Of a stretch of DNA of 64,000 nt, positions 19,343-32,494 are shown in pieces (position 1 is the stretch's first letter; every line of letters starts with the position of its first letter). The DNA comes from Sva-07 sp963828415. Its GTDB lineage: Bacteria; Actinomycetota; Acidimicrobiia; Acidimicrobiales; Ilumatobacteraceae. Made by a program: the position numbers and the translations under genes. Under the pieces are notes generated by a model. That model did no database searches and had not been told where the DNA came from. It saw nothing but the letters and a program-made list of their open reading frames with translations. The stretch lies in assembly GCA_963828415.1 (NCBI GenBank), contig CAWHEI010000009.1, forward strand, positions 434,001 through 498,000, in the 5' to 3' direction.

Positions 19343-20541
19343 GTCGACCACACTCGCACTTCGGTCCCGGCGCCCGGTGTGCTGACCACCTCGGCCCGGC
19401 CGCCGACGTCGTGCATACGGCCGACGATCGACTGATCGACGCCGTGTCCGACGCGTTGCTCGCCGGTGTCGAAGCCGATCCCGTCGTCGCGCACCGAGGC
19501 GAAGACATCGCCGTCGTCGTCGGTCTCGACGAAGACGACGATGCGGTTCGGCGCTGCGTGCTCGAGCGCATTCGCGACGGCCTCGCCGATCGCCGCTGCC
19601 ACCGCCTCGGCAATGGCCTCGGGGGGTGGGGGAGCGGTGTCGATCACGCTGACGCTGATCGGCACGCTGGCCGCCGAGTCGTGATGGCGAGCAGCACGTT
19701 CGACCGCCGCTCGCACACGCTGTTCGAGTGTGTCGTCGATTCGGGTGGCGCTCCCGAAGAGAAATCGGCGCAGCTCACGGTCGGCCGCACGCGCGGTCCG
19801 CGCCAGGTCGGGATCGCTGTCGGCGGTACGACGTTCGACGAGCGCCAGCGTCTGAAGCACCGTGTCGTGCAGCACCCTGGCCACGTCGTCGCGAGCCCGG
19901 CGGTCGGCGATGTCGACCTCGGCCTGTCGGAGAAGTTGAGCCTGCCAGCCGAAGACCGCACCGGCGGCGGCGTAGAACAACGACGTGGCCACCAACGACA
20001 CGACGTGCCGGGCGCTCCAGCCGTCGAACTCGTTGAGGACCGCGCCGGCCCACTCGGCCGGCCCCATCAGCAGGCCGAACGCTCCCGCGACGATCGGACC
20101 GTGTGCGAGTCCGATCGAGACGACGGCGATCAACGGATACTGCGTGGCAAGGCTCTGGGAGACCTCGAAGACATGACCCGGCTCGAACACCCAGCCGTCG
20201 ACGATGCTGAGGCCGATCGCCAGCGTTGCCTCGACGAGGAGAAAGCCGGTGGTGAAGAGGCGAACCGGAGCGGAGCGGACCGCCCAGGTCGTCCACGCCG
20301 CCACCACAGCGACCGCGGCCACGCACATCCACGAGACGAGCGGATGCTCGATCGCGTCGCGCTCGGACGACACGACCACCACCCCGACCATCCAGAGCAG
20401 GACGAGCCAGCGGGCGGCCACCAGCGCGCGAGCGACGGTGATCGCGGTCGGAAAGATCGTCCGCACGTCGGCTGGCACCGCACGACTGTGCCAGAGCCGG
20501 CGCGTCCGGTGGGGGACGGTGCGCCAGACCTCCTGTGACAT
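19339..20541 (-). CDS. Membrane sensor histidine kinase (NarL-partner HisKA_3 type)
   Basis: About 400 residues. The N-terminal half has five or six predicted membrane helices (ARWLVLLWMVGVVVVS, LIAVVSIGLAHGPIVAGAFG and others). The dimerisation/phospho-acceptor segment ARDDVARVLHDTVLQTLAL carries His followed by Asp, as in HisKA_3. The ATPase part holds an N box (EAVANALEHA) and G box (RDDGIGFD). It phosphorylates the downstream LuxR regulator. The start is uncertain: the frame is open to 20586, but that would overlap the divergent channel gene, so the Met at 20541 is preferred. Confidence 0.85.
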   Translation of the reverse strand: MSQEVWRTVPHRTRRLWHSRAVPADVRTIFPTAITVARALVAARWLVLLWMVGVVVVSSERDAIEHPLVSWMCVAAVAVVAAWTTWAVRSAPVRLFTTGFLLVEATLAIGLSIVDGWVFEPGHVFEVSQSLATQYPLIAVVSIGLAHGPIVAGAFGLLMGPAEWAGAVLNEFDGWSARHVVSLVATSLFYAAAGAVFGWQAQLLRQAEVDIADRRARDDVARVLHDTVLQTLALVERRTADSDPDLARTARAADRELRRFLFGSATRIDDTLEQRVRAAVERAARHHDSAASVPISVSVIDTAPPPPEAIAEAVAAAIGEAVANALEHAAPNRIVVFVETDDDGDVFASVRDDGIGFDTGEQRVGHGVDQSIVGRMHDVGGRAEVVSTPGAGTEVRVWST

Positions 20542-20563
20542 CATCGGGTTCGGTGAGCTGCGC

Positions 20564-22374
20564 ATGCTGAAATCGCTCGGGGCCACGATCGCCCAGGTCT
20601 CGCAGCGTGTCCGGGTCGGTGAACCGGACGACCGGGGACGATTGCTGCTGCACTACGAGCGGGCTCAGCGCGCCGCCGAGCAGGCCGAGCGCCGGCGTCG
20701 TCAGAAGACCTTCATGGTGCTCGCCGCCGTGTTCGTGGTGATGGTGGCGGTGTTCAGCACTGTCTTCCACACGCTGATGGAGTACGAGGACCGCCAGTAC
20801 TCGTGGCCGACCAGCGTCTACTGGACGCTGACGACGATGACCACGCTCGGGTTCGGCGACATCACGTTCGAGTCCGACGCCGGACGCATCTTCTCGGTGG
20901 TCGTGCTGCTCGCCGGGTCGACGTTCCTGCTCGTGATGTTGCCCTTCGTGTTCATCCGGTTCGTGTTCATGCCGTGGATGACCGAACGCGAGCGGCGCCG
21001 GGCGCCGCGGGTGCTACCGGCGTCCACCTCTGGGCATCTCCTCCTCACCAAGCTCGGCCCGGTCGAGGCCGCGATCATCGAACGTGCCAATCAGGCCGAG
21101 GTGCCCTACGTGCTGATCGTGGACGATGTCGCCGAGGCGGGCCTGATCCACGACGAGGGTCGCAACGTGATGGTCGGCGCGCTCGACGACCCGGCGACCT
21201 ACCGCAACGCACGCGTCGAGCAGGCCGCGCTCGTGATCGCCATACAGTCCGACCAGATCAACACGAACATAGCGTTCACGGTGCGGGAGATCGCCCCGGA
21301 CGTCGAGATCGTGGCGAGCGCCAACTCGCCGGCATCGGTCGACATCCCCGGATCGCCGGCGCCGACCACATCGTGCAGCTTGGCGAGATACTCGGCTCGG
21401 CGATGGCGGCGCGCACGTTCGGACTGTCCGGTGACAGCCACGTGATCGGCGAGTTCGCCGGTCTGCGGATCGCCGAGGCCAGCCCGATGGGCACGGATCT
21501 GTTGGGCAGAACCCTGGCGGAGGTGCAGCTGCCCAAGCGGCTCGGGGTGAGCATCATCGGGATCTGGCGGCGCGGCGACTTCTCGATCGCGACGGCCGAC
21601 TCGGTGTTGACCGATTCCTCGATGCTGATCCTGGCCGGCACCGCTGAACAGCTCGCGGCCTACGACGCCTGCTATTCGTCGAACTCGACAACGCCGAACC
21701 GCGCCGTGATTGTCGGTGGAGGACGGGTTGGGCGATCGGTCGGCGCCGCCTTCGCCGCCCAGGGCATCGAGTTCCTGATCGTCGAGCAGCTTCTGGAGCG
21801 TCAGCACGACGGCGCAACGTATGTGATCGGCGACGCTGCCGATCGTTCGGTGCTCGAAGCCGCGGGCATCGACGAGGCTGGTGCGATCCTGATCACGACC
21901 CACGACGACAACGTCAACGTGTACCTCACCCGGTACTGCCGTGGGCTGCGGCCCGATGCTCGAATCGTGTCGCGCTCGAAGCTGGACCGGAACGTGTCGA
22001 CGCTCTACCGGGCGGGGGCCGACGCGGTGCTGTCCTACGCCGGTACCGGGTCCGCCGCAATCTGGAACCACCTGCGTGGCGACGAGACCGTGCTGGTTGC
22101 GCAAGGCCTCACCGTCTTCCGCACGCCGATCCCGAAGGAGCTCGCCGGCCGAACGCTCACCGACGCGCACGTGCACCGCCGCACGGCGTGCAACGTCGTC
22201 GCGGTCGAACGAAACGGCGTACTCGAGGGCAACCCCGATCCGAACGTCCCGCTGCCGACCACGGGCGAACTCGTGCTCGTCGGTACGGACGTCGCCGAGG
22301 CGCGGTTCTCGGAGGAGTTCCCCCACGCCCGCCGACGTCCATCGCTACGTCGCAGCGATCGCAGAGCACGCTGA
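20564..22374 (+). CDS. Potassium channel with two RCK/TrkA domains (one frameshift)
   Basis: About 603 residues. Two membrane helices (51-69 and 109-132) flank a pore loop with selectivity filter TLGFGD (94-99). Then come a first RCK domain, a second TrkA-N domain with nucleotide-binding glycines (AVIVGGGRVGRSVGAAFAAQG) and a TrkA-C segment (GRTLTDAHVHRRTACNVVAVER). The frame breaks in the C4 run at 21346-21349 (one base missing, or two extra); correction gives SVDI-RIAGADHIVQLGEILGSAMAART. It is probably an NAD(H)- or Ca-regulated K+ channel in the cell membrane. Its stop overlaps the next start by one base (TGATG). Confidence 0.85.
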
Positions 22375-24429
22375 TGAACGGTTCCGCCCCGCCCGTGCTC
22401 TGGTGGCCACCTGCCGACGCATGGTCGACGACGGCGCTGGGTCGATTCGCCGAACGGTGTGCTGCACGTGCGCAGCGCACCTTCACGTCCTACGAGGAGC
22501 TCTGGGCCTGGTCGGTCAGCGATGGGCTCGAAGCCTGTTGGCAGACGGTGTGGGACTTCTTCGACGTGCAGTCCACGACGCCGTTCCGGCGCGTGCTCGC
22601 CGAGCGAACGATGCCGGGCGCCCGGTGGTTCGAAGGTGCTCGACTCAACTACGCCGAACATGCGTTGCGTTGCAGCAGCGGTTCCGAAACCGCGATCGTC
22701 GCCGTCTCCGAGTCGAGAGCGCGGGTCGAGTTGACCTGGGACGAGCTGCGGGCAGACGTTGCTCGGGTCCAGGCCGGGTTCCGGGCGCTCGGCGTCGGAC
22801 CCGGCGACCGCGTGGCCGCGTATCTCCCCAACATCCCCGAAACGATCGTCGCGTTCCTTGCGACAGCGGGCCTCGGAGCGATTTGGGCGTCGTGTGCTCC
22901 CGAGTTCGGTGTTCGCGCTGTTGTCGACCGGTTCGGCCAGATCGAGCCGACGGTGTTGCTCGCCGTTGATGCATATCGCTATGGGGGCAAGCGGATCGAC
23001 CGCTCCGAGGAACTCGCGCGCGATCCGCGCCGCGCTCCCCACAGTGCAAACCCTGGTGCTCGTGCCGTACCTGAGCGGAGACGGGGCAGATGACGATGTC
23101 GAACTCGACGACACGGACGACGATGTCGTGGCGTGGAGCTCGCTCGGCGATGAGGCGTTCGCGCCTGCGGAGGTCTCTTTCGAGCATGTCGCCGCCGATC
23201 ATCCGCTCTACGTTCTCTTCTCGTCGGGGACGACCGGCCTGCCAAAGGCGATCGTCCACGGCCACGGGGGGATCCTCCTCGAGCACCTCAAGGCGATCGG
23301 CTTGCACGGCGACATGAATTCGGGAGACCGGTTCTTCTGGTTCACGACGACCGGCTGGATGATGTGGAACTACCTCGTGTCGGGATTGCTCGTCGGCGCA
23401 CGCCTCGTGCTGTTCGACGGCGATCCGAACCACGACGGGCCCGACACGCTGTGGCGACTGGCGGCGGACGAGCGCATCACGTGGTTCGGTGTCGGAGCAC
23501 CCTTCATCACGGCGTGCCGCTCGGCGGGGCTTCGACCCCGTGCAGCACTTGACCTGAGCGCCCTTCGCGCAGTCGGTTCGACTGGTGCTCCGCTGCCCGC
23601 CGATGGATTCCACTGGATCCATGAGCACGTCTCGGACACCGTCATGATCTCGCCGATCTCGGGTGGCACCGATGTGTGCTCGGCTTTCGTCGGCGGGAGT
23701 CCGCTCGTCGTGGTTCGAGCCGGCGAGATCCCGTGTCGATACCTGGGTGCAGCCGTGCACTCGTTCGATGAATTCGGTGCCGCGTTGATTGGCCGACAGG
23801 GCGAACTCGTGGTCACGCAACCGATGCCGTCGATGCCGGTCGGATTCTGGGGCGACGACAAGGGTGCTCGCTACGCGGCCGCGTACTTCGATCGGTTCCC
23901 CGGCGTGTGGTGTCACGGTGACTGGATCACGCTTGCCGAATCCGGCGGCTGCGTGATCAGCGGCCGCTCCGACGCCACGCTGAACCGGGGCGGCGTCCGC
24001 GTCGGCACCGCCGAGATCTACCGGGTCGTCGAAGCGGTCGACGGCGTGGTCGACAGCTTGGTGGTGCACCTCGAATCGGTGGACAGCGAGAGCGGCCGTC
24101 GCAGCGCCGGCTCCACGGGCGGATCGGACCGGCTCGTGCTGTTCGTCGTCGCCGACGGCGTGCGAGAGTTCGGCGTCGTGGCAGCGGACATCCGAGACAT
24201 ACTGCGCTCACAGGTTTCCCCGCGTCACGTCCCCGACGAGATTCACCGCATTGAAGCCATCCCCACGACGCTGAGCGGCAAGAAGCTGGAAGTACCGGTC
24301 AAGCGCATTCTGCTCGGCGCAGATCCGGCATCGGTGGCGAGCCCCGATTCCCTCAGAGATCCGACTGCGCTCGACCCGATCGTGGAGCTCGCCGCGCACG
24401 ACCAACCGGGCCACGAACGGTTGCGGTAG
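22374..24429 (+). CDS. aacS: Acetoacetyl-CoA synthetase (one frameshift)
   Basis: About 685 residues. The N-terminal cap (LWAWSVSDGLEACWQTVWDF) and RWFEGARLNYAEHAL are typical of acetoacetyl-CoA synthetases. Adenylation motifs: LFSSGTTGLPKAIVH (P-loop), TTTGWMMWN, GDWI and ATLNRGGVRVGTAEIY, with the acylation Lys in LSGKKLEVPVKR. The frame breaks at a CG-rich run near 23016-23022; correction gives RSEEL-A-AIRAALPTVQTL. It activates acetoacetate with ATP and CoA, feeding ketone-body or storage-polymer metabolism. Translation is coupled to the upstream channel gene. Its stop codon lies in the left arm of the operator of the next gene. Confidence 0.9.
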
Positions 24430-24451
24430 TAGTGAGTCTCATGACTACTAT
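24421..24451 (+). promoter_or_regulatory. Promoter with palindromic operator for the ABC importer
   Basis: Inverted repeat TAGTAGT (24427-24433), 10-bp spacer, ACTACTA (24444-24450). It sits between a possible -35 (TTGCGG, 24421-24426) and a -10 (TACTAT, 24446-24451), so a repressor there would block transcription. GTAGTGAGT and an ACTAC-N-ATGGCG block recur upstream of the SDR gene at 34643, suggesting one regulator for both; the TrmB-family gene at 32491-33355 is the nearest candidate. Confidence 0.5.
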
Positions 24452-24533
24452 GGCGGCACCGCCGGGCGAGTCCCGATGCAGCGGTACACAAACGCCGTCG
24501 GCACCGGTCGTCGGCATTCCTGAGGGGGAGATC

Positions 24534-25793
24534 ATGAGTACTCGAGGACACACTCGTCAGCGTCGGCTGTTGGCAGCGCTGGTTGGGCTCGGACTGGCCG
24601 TCGCAGCGTGCGGCAGTGACAGTGACAGCACTGACGACTCGGCGTCGGCCACGACGGCCCAAGGCGGCGATGACACCGCGACGGACGACACTACGCCGGA
24701 CGAGACCGCAACCGACGACACGATGGCGGAGGGTGACGCGGACAGCGATGGCGCAGCGCTGGCGGCGGAGCGCGTCGCTGCGTTCAGCCAGCCCGTTACC
24801 GAACTGCCCCTGACCACGCCCTTCGCCGTCGAGCCGGGCAAGAAGGTATTCTACGTCCAGTGCGGTGTGAGTGCCTGCTCGGAGATCGCCGTCGGCATCG
24901 AGGCGGCGGCGGAAGCTGCCGGCTGGGAGTACGAGACCGCCTCGCACCAGGACACTCCCGACACGGTCGCCTCGGCGTTCGACGCTGCAATCGCTGCCCA
25001 GCCTGACGTGGTGCTGACGAGCGGCAACCCGCGCGAGTGGTTCGAGTCGCAGCTGGCCACCCTCGAAGAGCAGGAGATTCCCGTCGTCGCGTGGTCGCTT
25101 CCCGAGTCCTACGAGCCCGGAGATGGCATCGCGGTGAACTTGCTCACCGGCGACGACTACTACTTCTACGGCGTACTGATGGCGGACTACGCCGCGGTCA
25201 CGTCCGAGACCGGCAACATCTTGTTCGTCGGCCTGCCGACCTTCCCGGTGCTGTCGATCGTGCAGGAGGGTTTCGAGGCCGAGATCGCCGAGGCGTGTCC
25301 TGACTGCACGGTCGAGGTGACCGAAGTGGCAGTGACCGACATCGGCACCAACCTGCCCGGAACGATCGTGTCGGCGCTCCAGGCGAACCCCGACCTCGAC
25401 ATGATCGTGTACGCCTTCGGCGGCATGATGTTCGGTGTCCCAGAAGCCATCGAGGCGGCCGGACTCGGCGACCAAGCCGTCGCGATCTCGCAGGCCGGCG
25501 GACCCATGAACTTCACGTTCATCGCCGAGGGAACCCACCAGGTGGCGGAGATCGCACTCGCGTCGGAACTGTTCGGTTGGCGGGCGATCGACGCTGCCGC
25601 TCGAATCCTCGCGGGTGAAGGGCCAGGAATCGCCGTGACACCTGAGCTTGCGGTGATCGACGGCCATCCCGACATCCTGCTGGGCGGCTCGCCGTTGCAG
25701 ATCCTGGAAGCCGACTCCATCGATGATCCATCAGCCTTGTGGCCCGGGGTCGAAGGGTTCCAGGACCAGTTCCTGACCCTCTGGGCAGGCTGA
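24534..25793 (+). CDS. ABC importer substrate-binding lipoprotein (sugar-binding type)
   Basis: 419 residues. The lipobox AVAAC (Cys26) follows a basic start; then an Asp/Thr-rich linker of about 60 residues and a type-I periplasmic-binding fold (QCGVSACSEIAVGIEAAAEAAGW, VVLTSGNPREWFESQL, ILFVGLPTFPVLSIVQEGFEAEIAE). It is anchored outside the membrane and passes ligand to the permease. The ligand is unknown; the fold and the partner ATPase match ribose/xylose-type systems. The ATG at 24534 has a strong ribosome site (GAGGGGGAG, 4 nt upstream), which decides the start against an upstream in-frame ATG. Confidence 0.85.
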   Translation: MSTRGHTRQRRLLAALVGLGLAVAACGSDSDSTDDSASATTAQGGDDTATDDTTPDETATDDTMAEGDADSDGAALAAERVAAFSQPVTELPLTTPFAVEPGKKVFYVQCGVSACSEIAVGIEAAAEAAGWEYETASHQDTPDTVASAFDAAIAAQPDVVLTSGNPREWFESQLATLEEQEIPVVAWSLPESYEPGDGIAVNLLTGDDYYFYGVLMADYAAVTSETGNILFVGLPTFPVLSIVQEGFEAEIAEACPDCTVEVTEVAVTDIGTNLPGTIVSALQANPDLDMIVYAFGGMMFGVPEAIEAAGLGDQAVAISQAGGPMNFTFIAEGTHQVAEIALASELFGWRAIDAAARILAGEGPGIAVTPELAVIDGHPDILLGGSPLQILEADSIDDPSALWPGVEGFQDQFLTLWAG

Positions 25794-25845
25794 CGAACAC
25801 CGTGTCGACCATCACGCTGACCGCTCCCGCGTCAGGGGTGGGTCG

Positions 25846-27599
25846 GTGACGACCGAGTTGGTCGAACGAGAGGGGGCCCGGAGTGATCCGGGCCCCCCGC
25901 TCGTTCTCGACGTCGGCGAGCTCTCCAAGACGTACCCGGGGCAGGTCGCTCTCGACCGACGCTCATCTCCAGGTGCGCCCGGGTGAGGTCCACGCACTCG
26001 TCGGCCAGAACGGTTCCGGCAAGTCGACGTTGATCAAGCTGCTCGCCGGATACGTCAAGGCCGACCACGGCGCCGAGGTGCGCTTCGGCGGACGACACGG
26101 TCGACCTCTGGGCACTCGACAAGGACGATCGTCAACGCATCCGCATCGTTCATCAAGACCTCGGGCTCGTTCCCACCCTGTCGACGGTGGAGAACCTCGG
26201 TCTCGGCCATGGCTACCACACCGGAGTGGGCGGCCGCATCAAATGGCGCTCCGAGGTTCGCCGAGCTCAGGATCTGTTGCTTGCGTTCGGGCTGGCGCCC
26301 GATGTCCGCCAGCCCGTCGCCACCCTCTCGGCCGCTGAACGAGCCGCTGTGGCTATCGTGCGAGCCCTGCAGGACTGGGACACCGAGCGACCCGGACTGC
26401 TCGTGCTCGACGAGCCGACCGCTTCGCTCAACCGCGGAGAGGTCGACGCGCTCTTCCGGGAGGTTCGCCGGGTGGTCGAACAGGGCGCGGGTGTGCTGTT
26501 CGTGAGCCACATGCTCGACGAGGTGCTCGGTCTGGCCGACCGCGTCACCGTGCTGCGCGACGGCAGGGTGGTTGCTGCGGGCGAGCCCGTCGGCCGTCTC
26601 GACGAACAGCGGTTGGTCGAACTGATCGTCGGACGTTCCATGACCGAGCTGTATCCGGACAGCGATCACGTCGTGGGCCGACCGGTGCTCGAAGCCGACG
26701 CTGGTGTTCGGGATGACTCTGCGCGGTGTCACGTTGAAGATCCACGAGGGTGAAGTGCTCGGCGTCGCCGGACTCGTCGGATCCGGACGCGAGGAGATCG
26801 CCGGTGCGTTGTTCGGCGCGACGCCCGCGCTTCGCCGGTCGGGTCCGGGTGAACAAGCAGAAGGTGTTCGCGACCCCACTCGATTCCATCCGATGCCGGC
26901 ATGGCCTACGTCCCGGCCGATCGCAAGACGGTCGGGCTCGACACCGCAGGAGCGCCTGTACGAGCACATCCCGCTGCCCCGACTCGGCCCGGTGCAACGC
27001 AAGCTGCGACTCGACCATCGAGCGATGCGGCGTACCACCGCACGAGTGGGCGCAGCGCCTCGACGTCCAACCGCTGATGCTCGATCGTCGCATGGAGAAG
27101 TTCTCCGGCGGGAATCAACAGAAGGCCGTGCTCGCCCGTTGGTTGCGCACAGATCCGGTCGTGCTGCTGCTCGACGAGCCGACCCAGGGTGTCGACGTGG
27201 GAGCCAAGGCAGCCGATCTACCAGCACGTTCGCGAGTCGGCGGACAATGGGATGGCGGTGCTCGTCGCTTCGTCCGACGCTGAGGAACTGGTCCATCTCT
27301 GCGATCGCGTACTTGTCTTCCGCTCGGGCAACGTGGCCGTCGAGCTGCGTGGCAACACGCTCACCGACGACCGTCTCGTCGCCGAGACGCTCGGTGCCAC
27401 CTCGCATCGCAAGAACATGCGAATCGGCCGCGAGCCGATCCGGGTCAAGGTGATCCGCTCGGAGTCCGATGTGGCGCCGGACGACACAGCGGCGGGCGCG
27501 CCGCACGCGCCGAGAGACGAGGCCCCGACGGTATCTCGCGTCGGCGGCCGGTTCATGGGCCTCGTCCGTAACACGCTCGATCGTTGGAGGCGGCGATGA
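25846..27599 (+). pseudogene. Sugar-type ABC importer ATPase with two nucleotide-binding domains, broken by about 8 frameshifts
   Basis: Pieces in three frames join to an RbsA/MglA-like protein of about 580 residues: ELSKTYPGQVALD, GEVHALVGQNGSGKSTLIKLL (Walker A), IVHQDLGLVPTLSTVENL, LLVLDEPTASLN, FVSHMLDEVL, then EVLGVAGLVGSGREEIAGAL, GMAYVPADRK, KFSGGNQQKAVLARWL and LLLDEPTQGVDVGAK. The shifts lie near 25957, 26091, 26703, 26834, 26889, 26945, 27018 and 27212, each a +1 shift best explained by one extra base. Everything between is conserved, so this is either a local sequence-quality failure or a very recent pseudogene; I favour the former. The start is unsure: GTG 25846 is in frame, GTG 25883 lies in a hairpin loop. 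The end overlaps the permease start (ATGA). Confidence 0.8.
25864..25906 (+). promoter_or_regulatory. Strong hairpin between binding-protein and ATPase genes
   Basis: GAACGAG and AGGGGGCCCGGA pair with TCCGGGCCCCC and CTCGTTC around a GTGA loop, with about one unpaired base per side. There is no T tract. Hairpins here in ABC operons commonly protect the binding-protein mRNA or attenuate the downstream genes. The loop contains a possible GTG start for the ATPase. Confidence 0.6.
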
Positions 27600-28853
27600 C
27601 GGGAGTGGAGATCGACCCGAAGACCGGTGACGTCGTCCGCCGGCCGACGCTGAAGAAGCACAAACTGACCCGGCGTCATCGCGTGGTCACGGAGAAGGTC
27701 GATCGTACGAAGAAGATCGACAGCCGTTTCGACGAGCGGCGCTCGCCGATCAAGTGGAAGATCGTTCCACCCGCGCAACATCGGAGTCGTGTACCTCTAC
27801 GCGCTGATCTGGGTGGTCTTCATGCTGTGGATCCCGGAGACGTGGATCACCTGGTTGACGCACCGCTCGGTCTTCAATGCCAACGCGATCCTGGTCGTGG
27901 TCGCGATCGGGTTGCTGGTGCCCTTGTCGGCCGGGGTGTTCGACCTGTCGATCGCCGGCACGATCTCGGCGAGCGCAGTGATGGTGTCGTGGGGGCTGGT
28001 GGAGGCCCAATGGTCGGTGCCCGTTGCGATTGCGGCGGCGATGCTCGTCGGCCTGATCGTGGGCAACATCAACGGGTTCCTCGTCGTGAAGATACGAATC
28101 GACTCGTTCATCGCGACGCTCGCGATGAGTTCGGCGCTGACGGCGTTCGCTGTGTGGCGGTCGAACAATCGGTCGATCCTCGGGTTCCCCGATTCGTTCA
28201 AGTCGCTCGCCACCGAGTTCGGATTCGGACTGAACAAGACGGTGATCATCGCGCTCGCCCTCGCCTTCGTGCTTTGGTTCGTCCTCGAACACACCGCCTT
28301 GGGCCGGTACCTGTTCGCTACTGGTGGTGCTCGCGAGGCCGCCCGCCTCGCCGGGGTGCAGACCGACCGGTACGTCTGGGGCTCGCTGGTGACCTCGGCG
28401 ATGTTCGCCGCGCTCGGCGGTGTCCTGCTCGCCTCGCAGTTCGGATCGACCCAGGCCCAGTCCGGCTCGCCCTATCTGCTCCCCGCGTTCGCCGCCGCCT
28501 TCCTCGGCTCGACCCAGTTCAAGAACCGGTTCAACGTCTGGGGGACTGTGCTCGCCGTCGTCGTGCTGCAGTCGGGTGTCAAGGGTCTGCAACTCGCCGG
28601 CGTCGGCACGACCTGGATCGAGTCGCTGTTCTTCGCGGTGGCGCTGATCGTGGCGGTGGGGTTCTCGTCGTATCGCAAGCGGGTCCACGGCGGCGAGCGA
28701 CGCTGGTGGCGACGAGAGGAGAGCGGTCCTGACTACTTCCTCGGACGCCTGCTGGGCTGGGGTCGGGTGTCGGGCGAGCAGTCCGAGCAGAATGCCGAGC
28801 AGTGGTGGTTCGATCCGAAGGACTCCGAGGGCCACCACATCAAACCCCAATGA
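27596..28853 (+). CDS. ABC importer permease (BPD_transp_2 / RbsC-like, one frameshift)
   Basis: The ATG at 27596 overlaps the ATPase stop. A basic cytosolic N-terminus of about 55 residues (KKHKLTRRHRVV) is unusual. The frame breaks at CCC 27770-27772; removing one C gives IVPPRNIGVVYLYALIWVVFML. The rest has 8-10 membrane helices and family signatures (GVFDLSIAGTISASAVMVSWG, NGFLVVKIRIDSFIATLAM, LGRYLFATGGAREAARLAGV). It ends in a charged tail of about 60 residues. It forms the channel of the sugar-type importer. Confidence 0.85.
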
Positions 28854-28877
28854 GCAACGAAGGGAAGCGATGACACC

Positions 28878-31193
<2,316 letters not shown>

Positions 31194-31197
<4 letters not shown>

Positions 31198-31712
31198 CCG
31201 AGCGCACCGCCACGACGTCGCCGCGCCGCCAGGTGGCTGTTCGACTCACGGTCAACGGTCGGCGCTTCGAGCACACCGTCGACGCCCGGACGCTCCTGGT
31301 GCACCACATCCGCGACAACCTTCGACTCACCGGGACCCACGTGGGTTGCGACACGTCGAACTGTGGTGCGTGCACCGTGTTGCTCGACGGCGAGTCGGTG
31401 AAGAGTTGCACGCTGCTCGCGGTGCAGGCCGACGGCGCGGAGATCACGACGGTCGAAGGTCTGAGCGGGCCGCACGACGGCTACACGGCAGTGCAGGAGG
31501 GATTCCGTCAGTGCCATGGTCTGCAGTGCGGCTTCTGTACGCCGGGGATGCTGATGGCGGCGACCGGGCTGCTGTCCGAGCGTGGACCGGACATCAGCGA
31601 ACGCGAGATCCGTGAAGGCCTCGAGGGAAACCTGTGCCGCTGCACCGGCTACGAGATGATCGTGCGGTCGGTGCGTTGGGCTGCCGAGCACCCCGAGCCC
31701 GACTCGGCGTGA
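31194..31712 (+). CDS. [2Fe-2S] small subunit of the molybdenum hydroxylase
   Basis: 172 residues. The plant-type ferredoxin cluster motif is in GCDTSNCGACTVLLDGES with a fourth Cys in VKSC. The helical second cluster domain holds CGFCTPGM and CRCTGYE. It passes electrons from the Mo site to an acceptor, normally an FAD subunit, which is missing here. Translation is coupled to the large subunit by a 4-bp overlap. Confidence 0.92.
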
Positions 31713-31734
31713 GCCGCGTGCGGTCGCGACTCAC

Positions 31735-32494
31735 TCAGAAGTCGTGGCCGAGCAGTGCAACGGTCTGGTGGACGATGCGTCCGTTGGTGACCGTGAACGT
31801 GTCGATGCCGGTCGCCGCGTCGGCGGTCCCGGGGCTGTCACCGGAGATCCTCCAGCGAGTCTGAACGTCTCCGGTCGGCGTCGTGGACACGCGGTCGAAC
31901 TCCACCCGACGTCCGCCCAGTCGGCCGGGCACACCCTCGAAGTAGTCGGCGATCGCCTGCCATCCGACGTGGCGGTCCTCACCTCTGACGAGGACGGCGT
32001 CGAGCGAGTAGTCGGCGGCCATCGACACCACGTCGCCGCTCCGAACCGCGCGGAGATGATGATCGACGACATCGGCGGGCACCCGCGTGGCGAGGCGGTC
32101 CAGAACGGGCTGCACCCGTGCCGCGCCACTCGCCGAGGTCGACGTAGTCGCGCACCGACTGGACGAGCCCGGCGTCGTCGACGTCGATGATGCCGTTGCA
32201 CGACACACCGAACCACTCGCCGTCGAGGTGGAACCGGTCGATGCGTTCGAGCCATGCCCGGCGTCCGACGTAGCTCGACGACACGACATCCCAGCGAACC
32301 TCGTCCGCCCACGTGAGGATTCCGGCGAGGAACGCGACGACGTCGTCCCGGCCCGATGCCGATGCATGGGGAACGTTCTGCCAGGTGGCATCAGGGGCGA
32401 GCGTCCGACGCAGCGCCCGAACATCTCGCGACTCGATCGCCTCGAGGAACGCGGCGACCGCGCGCCGGGTCCGCGCCGTCTCGGGATCGTTCAT
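31735..32494 (-). CDS. Tandem NTF2-fold protein (limonene-epoxide-hydrolase / SnoaL-like, one frameshift)
   Basis: Two related halves. N-terminal: AVAAFLEAIESRDVRALRRTLAPDATWQNVP to FHLDGEWFGVSCNGIIDVDD. C-terminal: VDHHLRAVRSGDVVSMAADYSLDAVLVRG to TFTVTNGRIVHQTVALLG. Both match the SnoaL/LEH cone fold. A +1 shift near 32119-32127 separates them; correction gives GEWR-ARVQPVLDR. If not a sequencing error, the break would yield only the first domain. Its role could be hydrolysis or isomerisation of an epoxide or ketone intermediate in the local pathway; this is inferred. The start overlaps the TrmB gene stop (ATGA), so they are co-transcribed. Confidence 0.7.
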
